A stretch of DNA of 64,000 bases from positions 23,501 to 87,500 of the forward strand of contig JAJEGN010000018.1 of NCBI GenBank assembly GCA_022819855.1, written 5' to 3'. This document shows, piece after piece, positions 10,922-21,690 of the stretch (the first letter of the stretch is position 1; each line of letters begins with the position of its first letter). The position numbers were made by a program, and so were the translations under genes. Source of the stretch: Gammaproteobacteria bacterium. GTDB lineage: Bacteria; Pseudomonadota; Gammaproteobacteria; Steroidobacterales; Rariloculaceae. Under the pieces are notes generated by a model. It saw only the letters and a program-made list of their open reading frames with translations, was not told the DNA's origin and did no database searches.

Positions 10922-13126
10922 CTACAGCGCCGCGAGCCGGTCGACGTGCGCGGCGAACTCCTCGGCCGGCACGTAGCCGACGAGCTTGTATGGTTCGCGT
11001 TCGAGCCCCTGCCGGTCGAAGAATGCGATGGTCGGCGGGCCGAAGCTGTTGAAGCGGTCGAGCAGTTCCTGATCGTTGTCGTCGTTCGCCGTGACGTCGG
11101 CGCGCAGCAGCATGAACGGCTCGAGCGCCGCAACGACGCCGGGATCGGGGAAGGTGTATTCCTCCATCTCCTTGCAGGACACGCACCATTCGGCCGTGAA
11201 GTCGACCATGACCGGCCGGCCGGCCGCGCGCGCCTCGGCGAGCAGGCCGTCGAGCGCCGTGACGGTCTCGACATCCACGAAGTCGAGTTGCTCGGTCTGC
11301 ACGGGAAGTCCGTTGAGGGCCAGCAGCGCGCCGCGCGGCAGCGGCCGCAGCGGATTCTCGCCACCGAGCGTGGCGCCGATGAGCATGAGCGCGCCGTAAA
11401 GGCAGGCGAGGACGCCGAGTCCCTTGGCCAGCCGTCTCGGCGCCGCGGGATCCTGCGGCAAGGGCTCGAACGCGCCGAGGAAGACGCCCGTCAGGAAGAC
11501 GAGCAGGGCCCAGAGCGTGAGCGTCACGCTGCCCGGCAGAATGCGTTCCATCATCCAGATCGCAAGGCCGAGCATCATGACCCCGAAACCGGCCTTGACG
11601 ACGTTCATCCATGCGCCCGCGTGCGGCAGCAGCTTGCCCGCCGACGCGCCGACCAGGAGCAGCGGCGAGCCCATGCCGAGGCTCAGCGCGAAGAGCGCTC
11701 CGGCGCCGCGTACGACATCGCCGCTCTGCCCGATCACGGCCAGCGTCGCGACGAGCGGCGGGGCGACACAGGTCGTGACGATCAGCGCGGACAACGCCCC
11801 CATGACCGCAACGCCCGCGAACGTGCCGCCCTTCTGGCGGCTTGCGAGCTTGTTCACGCGCGTCTGGATGGCGGCCGGCACCTGCAGTTCGTAGAGGCCG
11901 AACATGCCGAGCGCGAGGACGACGAAGAGGCCCGCGAAGAGCGTGATGATCCATGGCCTTTGGAAGATTGCCTGGATCTGTTCGCCGGCGAGCGCCGCGA
12001 GTGCGCCGGCAGCGGTGTAGGTGACCGCCATGCCCATCACGTAACTGAACGAGAGCGCGAACCCGCGCGTGGCCGTGACCTTGTCCTGTCCCGCGATGAT
12101 GCCCGAGAGGATCGGCACCATCGGCAGTACGCAGGGGGTGAACGCAAGCAGCAGACCGAGCCCGTAGAAGGTGCCGAGCACGATGAGCCAGGAGTCGCTG
12201 AGCACGAGCGCCGCGAGGCGGTCCTGTTCGGAAACCATGACGTCGCCGCCGCCGGCGGGTACGGCAAACTCGCTTGCGGCCGGCAGCACGAGCGCCATGG
12301 TCTGTTCGCCGGGCGGATAGCAGATGCTGTTCTCCCGGCAACCCTGGAACTGCCCGCGCACCGTGACCGGGATCTCGTCGGGGCTCGCACGCGAAAACGG
12401 TATCGTCGCTTCGACGTAGTCGTAGAAGACCTCGACGTCGCCGAAGTTCTCGTCGTAGTGCGGCTCCCCGGGCGGCAGGCTCGCGTTGCCGAGGCCGAGG
12501 CCGCCGTCGGCCTCGAAGCCGAACTTGTCGCTGTACAGGTAATAGCCCGGCGCGATCTGCCAGGCGACGACGAGTTCGTTGGCCCCGTCGAACCGGGCGT
12601 TCATGACGAAAGCTTCGTCGACCGGCAGGAGGTCGTCGGCCGCTCCGCCGAAGATCAGGCTCGAAGCTCCGCCGGTTGCAGGCTCGCCCTGCGGCAGCTC
12701 GACGAGGCTCGTCCAGCGCTGCGGGGGATAGCACAGCCCGATGTCGGCGCAGCCCTGCAGTCTGAGCTCGAGTTCCAGTTGCCGAACCGAGCCGCTGCGG
12801 GTGTACGGGACGGAAATGTCGAACTCGCCGCGGTAGATTTCCTGTACGCCGAAGAACTCGTCTTCGTAGATTGCGCCGGGCGGAAACTCGGCGGAGCCCA
12901 GCGTCACGACGCTCGTGGCGCTCTCGAAGCCGAACCGTTCGCGATACAGGTAATAGCCGTCGGGCACCTCGAAGCTCAGCAGCACGCGGTCCGCGTCGGC
13001 CTGCGCGCTGTAGGGGAACGCGTCGCGCGGGTGCAGGACTTCCTGATCCTGGGCCGCAAGCACCGACGGCAACGCGCCGGCAACTACGGCGACGAGAAGC
13101 GCGAACGGCGTTGGGCGCGGCTGCAT
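10922..13126 (-). CDS. dsbD: Thiol:disulfide interchange protein DsbD with duplicated alpha domain
   Basis: 734 residues, longer than the 565 of E. coli DsbD. After a signal peptide (ALLVAVVAGALPSVLAAQ) there are two tandem DsbD-alpha immunoglobulin-like domains, each ending in the Cys-x6-CYPP type motif: GCADIGLCYPP at about 124-134 and GCRENSICYPP at about 262-272. The membrane beta domain follows with the redox pair in FTPCVLPMVPIL (C332) and TTCVAPPL, about eight helices, then a C-terminal gamma thioredoxin domain with WCVSC. It passes cytoplasmic thioredoxin electrons to periplasmic partners, presumably the adjacent TlpA protein. ATG 13126 is chosen for its GAGGAAG site seven bases upstream and the signal peptide. 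Confidence 0.95.
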   Translation of the reverse strand: MQPRPTPFALLVAVVAGALPSVLAAQDQEVLHPRDAFPYSAQADADRVLLSFEVPDGYYLYRERFGFESATSVVTLGSAEFPPGAIYEDEFFGVQEIYRGEFDISVPYTRSGSVRQLELELRLQGCADIGLCYPPQRWTSLVELPQGEPATGGASSLIFGGAADDLLPVDEAFVMNARFDGANELVVAWQIAPGYYLYSDKFGFEADGGLGLGNASLPPGEPHYDENFGDVEVFYDYVEATIPFSRASPDEIPVTVRGQFQGCRENSICYPPGEQTMALVLPAASEFAVPAGGGDVMVSEQDRLAALVLSDSWLIVLGTFYGLGLLLAFTPCVLPMVPILSGIIAGQDKVTATRGFALSFSYVMGMAVTYTAAGALAALAGEQIQAIFQRPWIITLFAGLFVVLALGMFGLYELQVPAAIQTRVNKLASRQKGGTFAGVAVMGALSALIVTTCVAPPLVATLAVIGQSGDVVRGAGALFALSLGMGSPLLLVGASAGKLLPHAGAWMNVVKAGFGVMMLGLAIWMMERILPGSVTLTLWALLVFLTGVFLGAFEPLPQDPAAPRRLAKGLGVLACLYGALMLIGATLGGENPLRPLPRGALLALNGLPVQTEQLDFVDVETVTALDGLLAEARAAGRPVMVDFTAEWCVSCKEMEEYTFPDPGVVAALEPFMLLRADVTANDDNDQELLDRFNSFGPPTIAFFDRQGLEREPYKLVGYVPAEEFAAHVDRLAAL

Positions 13127-13136
13127 GGCTTCTTCC

Positions 13137-13460
13137 TCAGTCCCGGACGGCCGTACCGAGCCAGTCCAGGTAATCGCTGGAACCCGCCTGGATCCTGACC
13201 GCCACGACCTCGGGCAGGTCATAGCCGGAAAGGCTCTTGATCCGTTCCTCGATGGCGTCCAGGCGTTCTTCAGTCGTCTTGATCAGCAACAGGAACTCCT
13301 TGCCGCGTTCGACCTTGCCGGCCCAGCGGTAGGTGGACGATACGTTGTCCACGGTGTTGACGCATGCGGCGAGCCGGCTGGCCACGAGCGCGTCGGCGAG
13401 CTCCTGCGCCTGGCTCGAGCTTCCACACGTTGTCAGCACCAGGAACGGCTCGGAACTCAC
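13137..13460 (-). CDS. cutA: CutA divalent-cation tolerance protein
   Basis: With the GTG start at 13460 the protein has 107 residues, the family's usual length, beginning SSEPFLVLTTCGS. Family marks are ALVASRLAACVNTVDNVSSTYRW, GKVERGKEFLLLIKTT and YDLPEVVAVRIQAGSSDYLDWL. CutA is a trimeric, ferredoxin-like cytoplasmic protein linked to copper tolerance. Longer starts exist at 13523 and 13571, but the latter sits inside the groES CIRCE operator, so the short form is more credible. It stops ten bases before dsbD, as in Pseudomonas-type cutA-dsbD order. Confidence 0.88.
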   Translation of the reverse strand: MSSEPFLVLTTCGSSSQAQELADALVASRLAACVNTVDNVSSTYRWAGKVERGKEFLLLIKTTEERLDAIEERIKSLSGYDLPEVVAVRIQAGSSDYLDWLGTAVRD

Positions 13461-13536
13461 GCTGCCCGGCACCTTCGGTGTATCCAAACCGATAGCATAC
13501 CGCCCGCGTGCCGCCGGTGTCATGGTCGCGCAAGCC

Positions 13537-13565
13537 CTTGAAATCCTCAAAGCTGGCCCTATCAT
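13537..13565 (+). promoter_or_regulatory. groES promoter, sigma70-like and overlapping sigma32-like
   Basis: TTGAAA at 13538-13543, a 16-base spacer and TATCAT at 13560-13565 form a good sigma70 promoter. The same bases read as a heat-shock promoter: CTTGAAA at 13537-13543, 13 bases, then CCCTATCA at 13557-13564 (sigma32 consensus CTTGAAA, 11-16, CCCCATNT). It ends where the CIRCE element begins. Confidence 0.65.
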
Positions 13566-13591
13566 TAGCACTCGCTTCGGCCGAGTGCTAG
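13565..13591. promoter_or_regulatory. CIRCE operator (HrcA site) of groESL
   Basis: TTAGCACTC (13565-13573), nine spacer bases, GAGTGCTAG (13583-13591). This is the CIRCE consensus TTAGCACTC-N9-GAGTGCTAA with one mismatch. It overlaps the expected transcription start of the promoter just upstream, the place where HrcA represses groESL until heat shock. Confidence 0.92.
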
Positions 13592-13655
13592 CAAATTTTC
13601 GGCCCGGAAGTGATTGTTTTAATCAAATCAAAGGTTTGGAAAGGGAGCCCCATCC

Positions 13656-13946
13656 ATGAACATTCGTCCTTTGCATGATCGCGTCGTCATCCGGCGCACG
13701 GAGGAAGAGCGAACGTCCCCGGGCGGCATCGTGATTCCCGACACGGCGGCCGAAAAACCCATTCGCGGCGAAGTGGTCGCGGTCGGCAACGGCAAGATTC
13801 TCGACAGCGGCGAAATCCGCGCGCTCGACCTCAAGGTGGGCGACCAGGTGCTGTTCGGCAAGTACTCGGGGACCGAGGTCAAGGTCGAAGGCGAGGACCT
13901 GCTCGTCATGCGCGAAGACGACGTCATGGCCGTGATCGAAGGCTGA
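13656..13946 (+). CDS. groES: Co-chaperonin GroES
   Basis: 96 residues, full length. Heptameric lid of GroEL. N-terminal [14 protein letters not shown], mobile loop around [18 protein letters not shown], and the C-terminal DDVMAVIEG end are all standard. AAAGGGAG precedes the ATG. Expressed with groEL 50 bases downstream from the CIRCE-controlled promoter. Confidence 0.98.
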   Translation: MNIRPLHDRVVIRRTEEERTSPGGIVIPDTAAEKPIRGEVVAVGNGKILDSGEIRALDLKVGDQVLFGKYSGTEVKVEGEDLLVMREDDVMAVIEG

Positions 13947-13966
13947 CGCGTCCCCGCATCGCTTGA

Positions 13967-15631
<1,665 letters not shown>

Positions 15632-15657
15632 GGCCGTCCCCCTGGACTGACGACCAG

Positions 15658-15685
15658 AGCCCCGCCTCGTGCGGGGCTTTTTTTT
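15658..15685 (+). terminator. Intrinsic terminator of groESL
   Basis: AGCCCCGC (15658-15665), five-base loop, GCGGGGCT (15671-15678), then an uninterrupted run of T to 15685. Confidence 0.93.
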
Positions 15686-15766
15686 CGGATACTTTGCTTC
15701 GGCCGCGCACCCGCGTTTATCGTTACGGTTCGTTCCTGCGCTCGAAGTGGATTCCTTCCCGCCGTG

Positions 15767-18595
15767 ATGTTGCCGCCCCCCCCGGGATTGCCTCCCGCTC
15801 TCGAGCACCGCTACCGCTTCGTCGAGGGGCGTGTCGAGGGTCTCGATCTCACGCCGGGCGCCAGGGTCGCCGCGACCGCGGCGCGCGTTGCCGTCATCAG
15901 CGATTTCGTGCTGGGCGTCCTTTGCCGGCACCCGGCCGAACTCCTTGCAAGACTCGAAGACGACGCAACTCTCGAGCGCGACGCCGTGCTTGCCACGGTC
16001 GACATCGCGGGTTCGCCGGAGCCCGAGGCGATGGCCGTGCTCAGGCGCCGCCGCAACGTCGAGCTTGCGCGGCTCGCCTGGCGGGACCTCGCCGGCTGGG
16101 CCAGTTTCGAAGAATCGCTGCGGGACCTGTCGACGCTCGCCGATGCGATGGTCGTTGCGGCCGTGCGCCACGCGGTGGACGCTCTTGAGCCACGCTACGG
16201 CAGGCCCGTGGACGGCGACGGAAACCCCGGCGAGTTGCTCGTGCTCGGCATGGGCAAGCTCGGCGGACACGAACTCAACTTTTCCTCCGATATCGATCTC
16301 GTGTTCCTGTATCCGGACGCGCTCAGGCTCGACGGACCCAGGGACATCGAAGTCGAGGACTACTTCAGGCGGATCGTCCAGTCCCTGATCCGGCTGCTCG
16401 ACCAGGTCACCGCGGACGGCTTCGTGTTTCGGGTGGACACGCGGCTGCGGCCCTTCGGTTCGAGCGGCCCGCTCGCCGTCAGCGTGCCGGCGCTGGAGTC
16501 CTACCTCGCGCGGCACGGCCGGGACTGGGAACGTTACGCCTACGTGAAGGCGAGGCTCATCACGGGCGGCGACCGCGGTGCGGAAGTGTTCGACGAAATC
16601 CTGTCGCCGTTCGTCTACCGGCGCTACATGGATTTCGGGGTGCTCGAGGCGCTCAGGGAGATGAAGAGCGCGTTTCGCGCGCGCGTCGAGCGCAAGGACA
16701 TCGCGCACAACATCAAGCTCGGCCCGGGCGGCATTCGGGAGATCGAATTCATCGCCCAGACCGTGCAGATTCTCAGAGGCGGCCGGGAGCCCTTGCTCAG
16801 AGCGCGTTCCCTTCTGACCGTGCTGCCGCTGCTTGCCAGCCACGCCGGCTACGAGGAGGCAACTACGCGAACGCTCGGCGAGGATTACCGGTTCCTGCGC
16901 ACGGTCGAGAACCGGCTGCAGGCCATGGACGACCGTCAGACCCAGGAGTTGCCGTCCGACCACGAGGTGCGCGAGCGCCTGGCGTACGCGCTCGACGAGC
17001 CCGGCTGGCCCGCCCTGGAAGAACGCATCGCACGGCACCGCGAACACGTTCAGGCGGAATTCGATCGCCTCACCTGGACCACGGACAGCGAGGCCGCGGA
17101 AGGCGCCGGTCCCGCGGCCATCAAGACCGCGTGGGAAGCGGGCACGCTCGCGGAGTCGCTTGAGCACACGCCGCTCGGCGCCGATCCGGCCGTATTCAAA
17201 CTGCTTGACGAGTTCCGAACGAGCGGGCTGTATCGCCGCATGGACGAGCCCGGCAGGCAGCGCCTTGCCGATGTCGTTGCGGATCTCGTGCCCAGGCTCG
17301 AAGCGGACCCCCATCCCGCGAGAACCCTTGGCAGGCTGTTGCCGGTCCTGCGCTCGGTCTGCCGGCGCAGCGCCTATCTGGCGCTACTCAAGGAGAATCC
17401 CGCTGCGCTTGAGCGTTTGCTGAATCTTGCAAGCTCGAGCGCGCTGCTGAGCCGGCAGATCGCCGAATACCCCTTGCTGCTTGACGAGTTGCTCGATGCG
17501 AGGCTGTTCGAGTCGCCGCTGACGCGCCTGGAGCTGGCGGGGCTCATGGCCGAGCAGGTCCGCAAGGTCGATACCGAGGACATCGAAGCCGCGCTTGAGG
17601 CCATGCGCCAGTTCCAGCGCGCTGCGATGTTCAGGACTGCGGTCGCCGACCGCTTCGGGCATCTGCCGCTCATGAAGGTCAGCGACCGGCTCACCGATAC
17701 GGCGGAGATCGTGCTCGACTTCGCGCTGGACACCGCCTGGCGCGAACTCGTATCGCGGCACGGCGTGCCCATGCACGGCGAACCGCCGCGCGCTTCGGGC
17801 CTGAGTATCGTCGGGTACGGCAAGCTCGGCGGCCTCGAACTCGGCTATGGCTCCGACCTCGATCTGGTGTTCATCCACGACTCGAGCGGGCCGAACCAGG
17901 AAACGAACGGGCCGAAGCCGCTCGACAATGCGCAGTTCTTCGCAAGGCTCGTGCAGCGCCTCATTCATTTCCTCTCCGTGCAGACCGGGTCCGGCCGCCT
18001 GTACGAGGTCGACACGCGCTTGCGGCCCGACGGCGGTTCCGGGCTGCTGGTCACGAGTCTCGACAGTTTCCACCGCTACCAGAGGGAGCACGCGTGGACC
18101 TGGGAGCACCAGGCGCTCCTGCGCAGCCGTTCGGTTGCGGGCACGGCAGCGGTCGGCAAGGGGTTCGAGCGCGAGCGCCGCGACGTGCTCGTCAGCCACG
18201 TCGATCGCTCGATTCTGAAGTCGGAGGTCGAAGCGATGCGCAAGCGCATGCGCAGGGAACTCTCACGCAGTGACGGGGATTCCTTCGACCTGAAGCAGGA
18301 CGCGGGAGGGCTCGCCGACATCGAGTTTCTCGTCGACTACTGGGTGCTGTCGAATTCGCAGGAGTATCCGGAACTCGTGGAGTTTCCCGACAACGTCCGC
18401 CAGCTCGAAGCGCTTGACCGGACCGGGCTCGTGGATTCCGGTCGGTGCGAAGGGCTCACGGAGGGCTACCTCGCACTCAGGCAACGCACCCATGAACTCG
18501 CGCTCGACGACGCCGGCAGAGTCGTTCCGGCAGCGGAGTTTCGCGAGTTGCGCGACTGGATCATTTCGATCTGGACCGAGGTCTTTGCGGGCTGA
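15767..18595 (+). CDS. glnE: Glutamine synthetase adenylyltransferase/adenylyl-removing enzyme
   Basis: 942 residues from ATG 15767 (a GTG lies one codon earlier); E. coli GlnE has 946. Two nucleotidyltransferase domains are visible: the N-terminal deadenylylase with GMGKLGGHELNFSSDIDLVF, and the C-terminal adenylylase with GYGKLGGLELGYGSDLDLVF. Each carries the G-x11-DxD metal-binding motif. The linking helical domain lies between, and LKQDAGGLADIEFLVDYW closes the second half. It sets glutamine synthetase activity in response to PII and glutamine. Confidence 0.97.
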   Translation: MLPPPPGLPPALEHRYRFVEGRVEGLDLTPGARVAATAARVAVISDFVLGVLCRHPAELLARLEDDATLERDAVLATVDIAGSPEPEAMAVLRRRRNVELARLAWRDLAGWASFEESLRDLSTLADAMVVAAVRHAVDALEPRYGRPVDGDGNPGELLVLGMGKLGGHELNFSSDIDLVFLYPDALRLDGPRDIEVEDYFRRIVQSLIRLLDQVTADGFVFRVDTRLRPFGSSGPLAVSVPALESYLARHGRDWERYAYVKARLITGGDRGAEVFDEILSPFVYRRYMDFGVLEALREMKSAFRARVERKDIAHNIKLGPGGIREIEFIAQTVQILRGGREPLLRARSLLTVLPLLASHAGYEEATTRTLGEDYRFLRTVENRLQAMDDRQTQELPSDHEVRERLAYALDEPGWPALEERIARHREHVQAEFDRLTWTTDSEAAEGAGPAAIKTAWEAGTLAESLEHTPLGADPAVFKLLDEFRTSGLYRRMDEPGRQRLADVVADLVPRLEADPHPARTLGRLLPVLRSVCRRSAYLALLKENPAALERLLNLASSSALLSRQIAEYPLLLDELLDARLFESPLTRLELAGLMAEQVRKVDTEDIEAALEAMRQFQRAAMFRTAVADRFGHLPLMKVSDRLTDTAEIVLDFALDTAWRELVSRHGVPMHGEPPRASGLSIVGYGKLGGLELGYGSDLDLVFIHDSSGPNQETNGPKPLDNAQFFARLVQRLIHFLSVQTGSGRLYEVDTRLRPDGGSGLLVTSLDSFHRYQREHAWTWEHQALLRSRSVAGTAAVGKGFERERRDVLVSHVDRSILKSEVEAMRKRMRRELSRSDGDSFDLKQDAGGLADIEFLVDYWVLSNSQEYPELVEFPDNVRQLEALDRTGLVDSGRCEGLTEGYLALRQRTHELALDDAGRVVPAAEFRELRDWIISIWTEVFAG

Positions 18596-18614
18596 TTAAG
18601 CCTGCGGCTCTCTC

Positions 18615-18620
18615 TATAAT
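18615..18620 (+). promoter_or_regulatory. TATAAT -10 element ahead of the zf-CHCC/hldD/waaF/kdkA operon
   Basis: Perfect -10 hexamer 17 bases after the poor -35 CTGATT at 18592-18597, overlapping the glnE stop. It is the only good -10 before the envelope operon; ATG of the first gene is at 18671. Confidence 0.5.
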
Positions 18621-18670
18621 GAGCGCCGGCCGGTCCCGCCGCGGGCCGCGCCGAATGGAGGCTTGAGGCT

Positions 18671-18895
18671 ATGCGCGAACGGTCAGGATCAGCGCGGGAG
18701 AATCTCGACTCGCCGAACGCCGAGCGCGTCTATCGCGTGACGCGCGCCGATCTGCCGCTGCACTGTCCGATGCCCGAAATGTACCTTTGGAACTCCCACC
18801 CGAAGGTGTATCTTCCCATCGAGACCGGCGGCGAGGCCAAGTGCCCATACTGCAGCGCGAGCTTCGAACTGGTTGCCGACGACGACCCGCAATGA
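18671..18895 (+). CDS. zf-CHCC zinc-finger domain protein
   Basis: 74 residues. The conserved part is [29 protein letters not shown] followed by [12 protein letters not shown], the zf-CHCC family signature with Cys-His-Cys-Cys ligands (LPLHCP, HPKVYL, CPYC). The family is related to a mitochondrial complex I zinc subunit; its bacterial role is unknown. It opens the operon with hldD, waaF and kdkA, a placement shared by several proteobacteria. Confidence 0.87.
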   Translation: MRERSGSARENLDSPNAERVYRVTRADLPLHCPMPEMYLWNSHPKVYLPIETGGEAKCPYCSASFELVADDDPQ

Positions 18896-18929
18896 GTTCA
18901 CGCGCGCTGCGGCGCCAGGGCAGGGTTCA

Positions 18930-19877
18930 GTGATCGTCGTAACCGGGGGCGCAGGCTTCATCGGCTGCAAGCTGATACGCGGGCTCAACCGCCGCGGCAT
19001 CGACGACGTCGTTTGTGTCGACGACCTCACGGACGGTCACAAGTTCGCCAATCTCGTCGACTGCCGTATCAGCGACTACCTGGACAAGGACGACTTCGCC
19101 GATCGCCTGCGCCGCGGTCTCGCGAAGCGCCCCGAAGCCGTTTTTCACCAGGGCGCCTGCACGGTGACGACGGAGTGGGACGGGCGTTACATGATGGAGA
19201 CGAACTATCGTTACTCCGTCGAACTCTTCGAGTATTGCCTGGCGGAACGCGTACCCCTGATCTACGCCTCCTCGGCCGCGGTCTACGGCACGAGCGGCTC
19301 ATTCGCCGAGGACGACGCGGCCGCCGAGCGTCCCGTCAACGTCTACGGCTACTCGAAGCTGCTGTTCGACCGCTACGTTCGCCTGCGACTGCCGCAGGCG
19401 GGATCGCAGGTCGCGGGACTGCGCTACTTCAACGTCTACGGTCCGGGCGAGTCGCACAAGGGGCCGATGGCGAGCGTCGCGCTGCACTGGGACCGGCAGC
19501 TCGGCGACACCGGCGAGCTTCGCCTGTTCGAGGGCAGCGGCGGTTACGAGGCGGGCGAGCAGCGCCGGGACTTCATCCACGTCGACGACATCGTCAAGGT
19601 CAACCTCTGGCTGCTCGAGCATCCCGAAGTGAGCGGCGTCTTCAATGTCGGGACCGGCCGGAGCGCGAGCTTCAATGACGTGGCCCGAGCCGTGATCGCC
19701 TGGCATGGCCGCGGGACCATCCGCTACATCCCGTTTCCGGACGAGCTTCAGTCCGCTTACCAGAGCTTTACCGAGGCGGATCTCGGCGCGCTGCGCGCGG
19801 CGGGATACGAGGAACCGTTTCTCGACATCGAATCCGGGGTCGCCGCATATCTGGACGCGATTCACGGCGGGTCGTGA
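18930..19877 (+). CDS. hldD: ADP-L-glycero-D-manno-heptose 6-epimerase
   Basis: 315 residues from GTG 18930; E. coli HldD has 310. Epimerises ADP-D,D-heptose to the L,D form for LPS inner core. NAD-binding Rossmann motif VTGGAGFIG sits at the N-terminus, then [18 protein letters not shown], the Ser-Tyr-x3-Lys catalytic set ([19 protein letters not shown]), [20 protein letters not shown] and [19 protein letters not shown]. The upstream frame is open but lacks family similarity, so GTG 18930 after CAGGG is preferred. Overlaps waaF by four bases (GTGA). Confidence 0.96.
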   Translation: MIVVTGGAGFIGCKLIRGLNRRGIDDVVCVDDLTDGHKFANLVDCRISDYLDKDDFADRLRRGLAKRPEAVFHQGACTVTTEWDGRYMMETNYRYSVELFEYCLAERVPLIYASSAAVYGTSGSFAEDDAAAERPVNVYGYSKLLFDRYVRLRLPQAGSQVAGLRYFNVYGPGESHKGPMASVALHWDRQLGDTGELRLFEGSGGYEAGEQRRDFIHVDDIVKVNLWLLEHPEVSGVFNVGTGRSASFNDVARAVIAWHGRGTIRYIPFPDELQSAYQSFTEADLGALRAAGYEEPFLDIESGVAAYLDAIHGGS

Positions 19878-20947
19878 ACGAGGGAAGCAAGCTCCTGGTC
19901 GTCGGCCCGGCCTGGGTCGGTGACATGGTCATGGCGCAGTCGCTCTACCGGGATCTCGCGGCGCGCCGCGCGGACATCGAGATTCACGTGCTGGCGCCCG
20001 GCTGGTCCCTGCCGCTGGTCGGGCGAATGCCGGAGGTGACCCGAGCCATCGAGATCGATGTTGCACACGGAGAGCTCGGGTTCGCCAAGCGGCGCGCGCT
20101 TGGCCTGTGCCTGCGCGCGGAACGCTACGACCAGGCGATCGTGCTGCCGCGATCGCTCAAGGCCGCACTCGTGCCGTACTTTGCCCGCATACCCCTGCGC
20201 ACGGGATTTCGCGGCGAGTGGCGGTACGGGCTCATCAACGACATGCGGCAACTCGACAAGGACCGGCTCGACGGGACGGTGTTGCGTTACGTCGCGCTAG
20301 GTTCGACCGACACGGGCGAGCGGCCGCGCGTGCGGCTGCCGAAGCTCGCCGTCGACTCCGCGAACCGGCGCACCCTTCTCGACCGCCTCGGGCTTGGCTC
20401 GGGCCGCCCCGTGGTGGCGCTCCTGCCCGGCGCCGAATACGGTCCCGCAAAGTGTTGGCCCATCGAGAATTACGGTGCGCTGGCCGAACGGCTTGCTCTG
20501 GCCGGAGCGGCGGTCTGGGTGCTGGGTTCCGCGGCCGAGAAGCCGCTCGGCGAAGAGATCAGGGAACTGGCCCCCGATCCGAACGTCCACAACCTCTGCG
20601 GCGCCACGACGCTCGTCGACGCGGTCGACCTGCTCGGCGGAGTGGTGGCCGCTGTCACCAACGATTCCGGGCTCATGCACGTCGCCGCGGCCGTCGGCGC
20701 GCATGTGGTTGCGATCTACGGATCGACGTCGCCGCAGTTCACGCCGCCGTTGACCGATGCGAAGACCGTCCTGTACCGGAACCTCACCTGCAGCCCCTGT
20801 TTCGAGCGGCACTGCCCGCTCAAACACCTGAACTGCCTCCGCGAGATCACGGTCGATGCCGTGTTCGAGGCGGCGATGACCGCGGTCGCGGCCGGCGCCG
20901 ACGGCAATCCCGACCCGGGTCGACCGCAAGTTGCAGCCGATGGTTGA
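19874..20947 (+). CDS. waaF: Lipopolysaccharide heptosyltransferase II
   Basis: 357 residues, GT9 family (E. coli WaaF 348). Adds the second heptose to the LPS inner core. N-terminal [19 protein letters not shown], the nucleotide-binding region [18 protein letters not shown], and the C-terminal [25 protein letters not shown] with [15 protein letters not shown] are characteristic. GTG start overlaps the hldD stop; end overlaps kdkA by eight bases. Confidence 0.95.
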   Translation: MNEGSKLLVVGPAWVGDMVMAQSLYRDLAARRADIEIHVLAPGWSLPLVGRMPEVTRAIEIDVAHGELGFAKRRALGLCLRAERYDQAIVLPRSLKAALVPYFARIPLRTGFRGEWRYGLINDMRQLDKDRLDGTVLRYVALGSTDTGERPRVRLPKLAVDSANRRTLLDRLGLGSGRPVVALLPGAEYGPAKCWPIENYGALAERLALAGAAVWVLGSAAEKPLGEEIRELAPDPNVHNLCGATTLVDAVDLLGGVVAAVTNDSGLMHVAAAVGAHVVAIYGSTSPQFTPPLTDAKTVLYRNLTCSPCFERHCPLKHLNCLREITVDAVFEAAMTAVAAGADGNPDPGRPQVAADG

Positions 20948-21662
20948 CGCCGTGATCCATCGGGCGTCGGGGCTTTTCGCGCTCCACGATGCCCGAATCG
21001 GGCCGGACTACGACCCGGAGTGGTTCGATCGCGAGCACTGGCGGCAGCACGGCGCGCCGCTCGACAGCACCCAGGAGCGCGGCGCCGTGCTCACGCTCGA
21101 CCACGGGATGGGGAGATGGGTGCTGCGTCACTATCATCGCGGCGGGTTCGTCAAACGCTTCATTGACGACAGTTACGTCTGGATCGGCTGGGAACGAACG
21201 CGCTCGGTGCGCGAGTGGCGCTTGCTGAAACGCCTGCACGGCGTCGGCCTGCCCGTGCCGCGGCCGGTCGCCGCGAGAGCCATCCGCCACGGCCCCGTCT
21301 ACCGGGCAGACATCGTGACCGACTATCTGCCCGATACGCGATCGCTCGCGGCGTATCTCAACGACGGCGGACCCGATTCCGCATGCTGGTCGGCGATCGG
21401 CAGGACGCTACGGCGATTCCACGAAGCGGGCGTGGAGCATCGCGACCTCAATGCCCACAATATCCTCATCGATGCTGCCGGCGGCGTGTTTCTCGTCGAT
21501 TTCGACAATGCGCGGCTCAGAGCGCCCGGCGCCTGGTCGCGGGCAGGAACGGCGCGGCTTGAACGTTCGCTCAGAAAGGTCGCACGCGAACGCGGCGGCT
21601 CCTTCGACGCGGAAGGTTGGCGACTGCTGGAGCGAGGGTATCGCGGCGGTTCGAACTCCTGA
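20940..21662 (+). CDS. kdkA: 3-deoxy-D-manno-octulosonic acid (Kdo) kinase
   Basis: 240 residues. A small kinase of the KdkA/WaaP fold that phosphorylates Kdo of the LPS inner core. Marks: GRWVLRHYHRGGFVKRFIDD, VWIGWERTRSVREWRLLKRL, DYLPDTRSLAAYL, catalytic loop HRDLNAHNILID and FLVDFDNARLR with the DFD metal motif. Genomes with KdkA usually have single-Kdo LPS, so a monofunctional Kdo transferase elsewhere is expected. ATG 20940 overlaps the waaF end. Ends in a convergent gap before the TlpA gene. Confidence 0.92.
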   Translation: MVDAVIHRASGLFALHDARIGPDYDPEWFDREHWRQHGAPLDSTQERGAVLTLDHGMGRWVLRHYHRGGFVKRFIDDSYVWIGWERTRSVREWRLLKRLHGVGLPVPRPVAARAIRHGPVYRADIVTDYLPDTRSLAAYLNDGGPDSACWSAIGRTLRRFHEAGVEHRDLNAHNILIDAAGGVFLVDFDNARLRAPGAWSRAGTARLERSLRKVARERGGSFDAEGWRLLERGYRGGSNS

Positions 21663-21664
21663 GG

Positions 21665-21679
21665 CGCTGTGAGACAGCG
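21665..21679. terminator. Small hairpin between convergent kdkA and TlpA genes
   Basis: CGCTGT and ACAGCG six-pair stem with GAG loop, three bases past the kdkA stop. No T-run, so only a weak candidate terminator for either strand. Confidence 0.3.
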
Positions 21680-21690
21680 TCGGCCGGACC

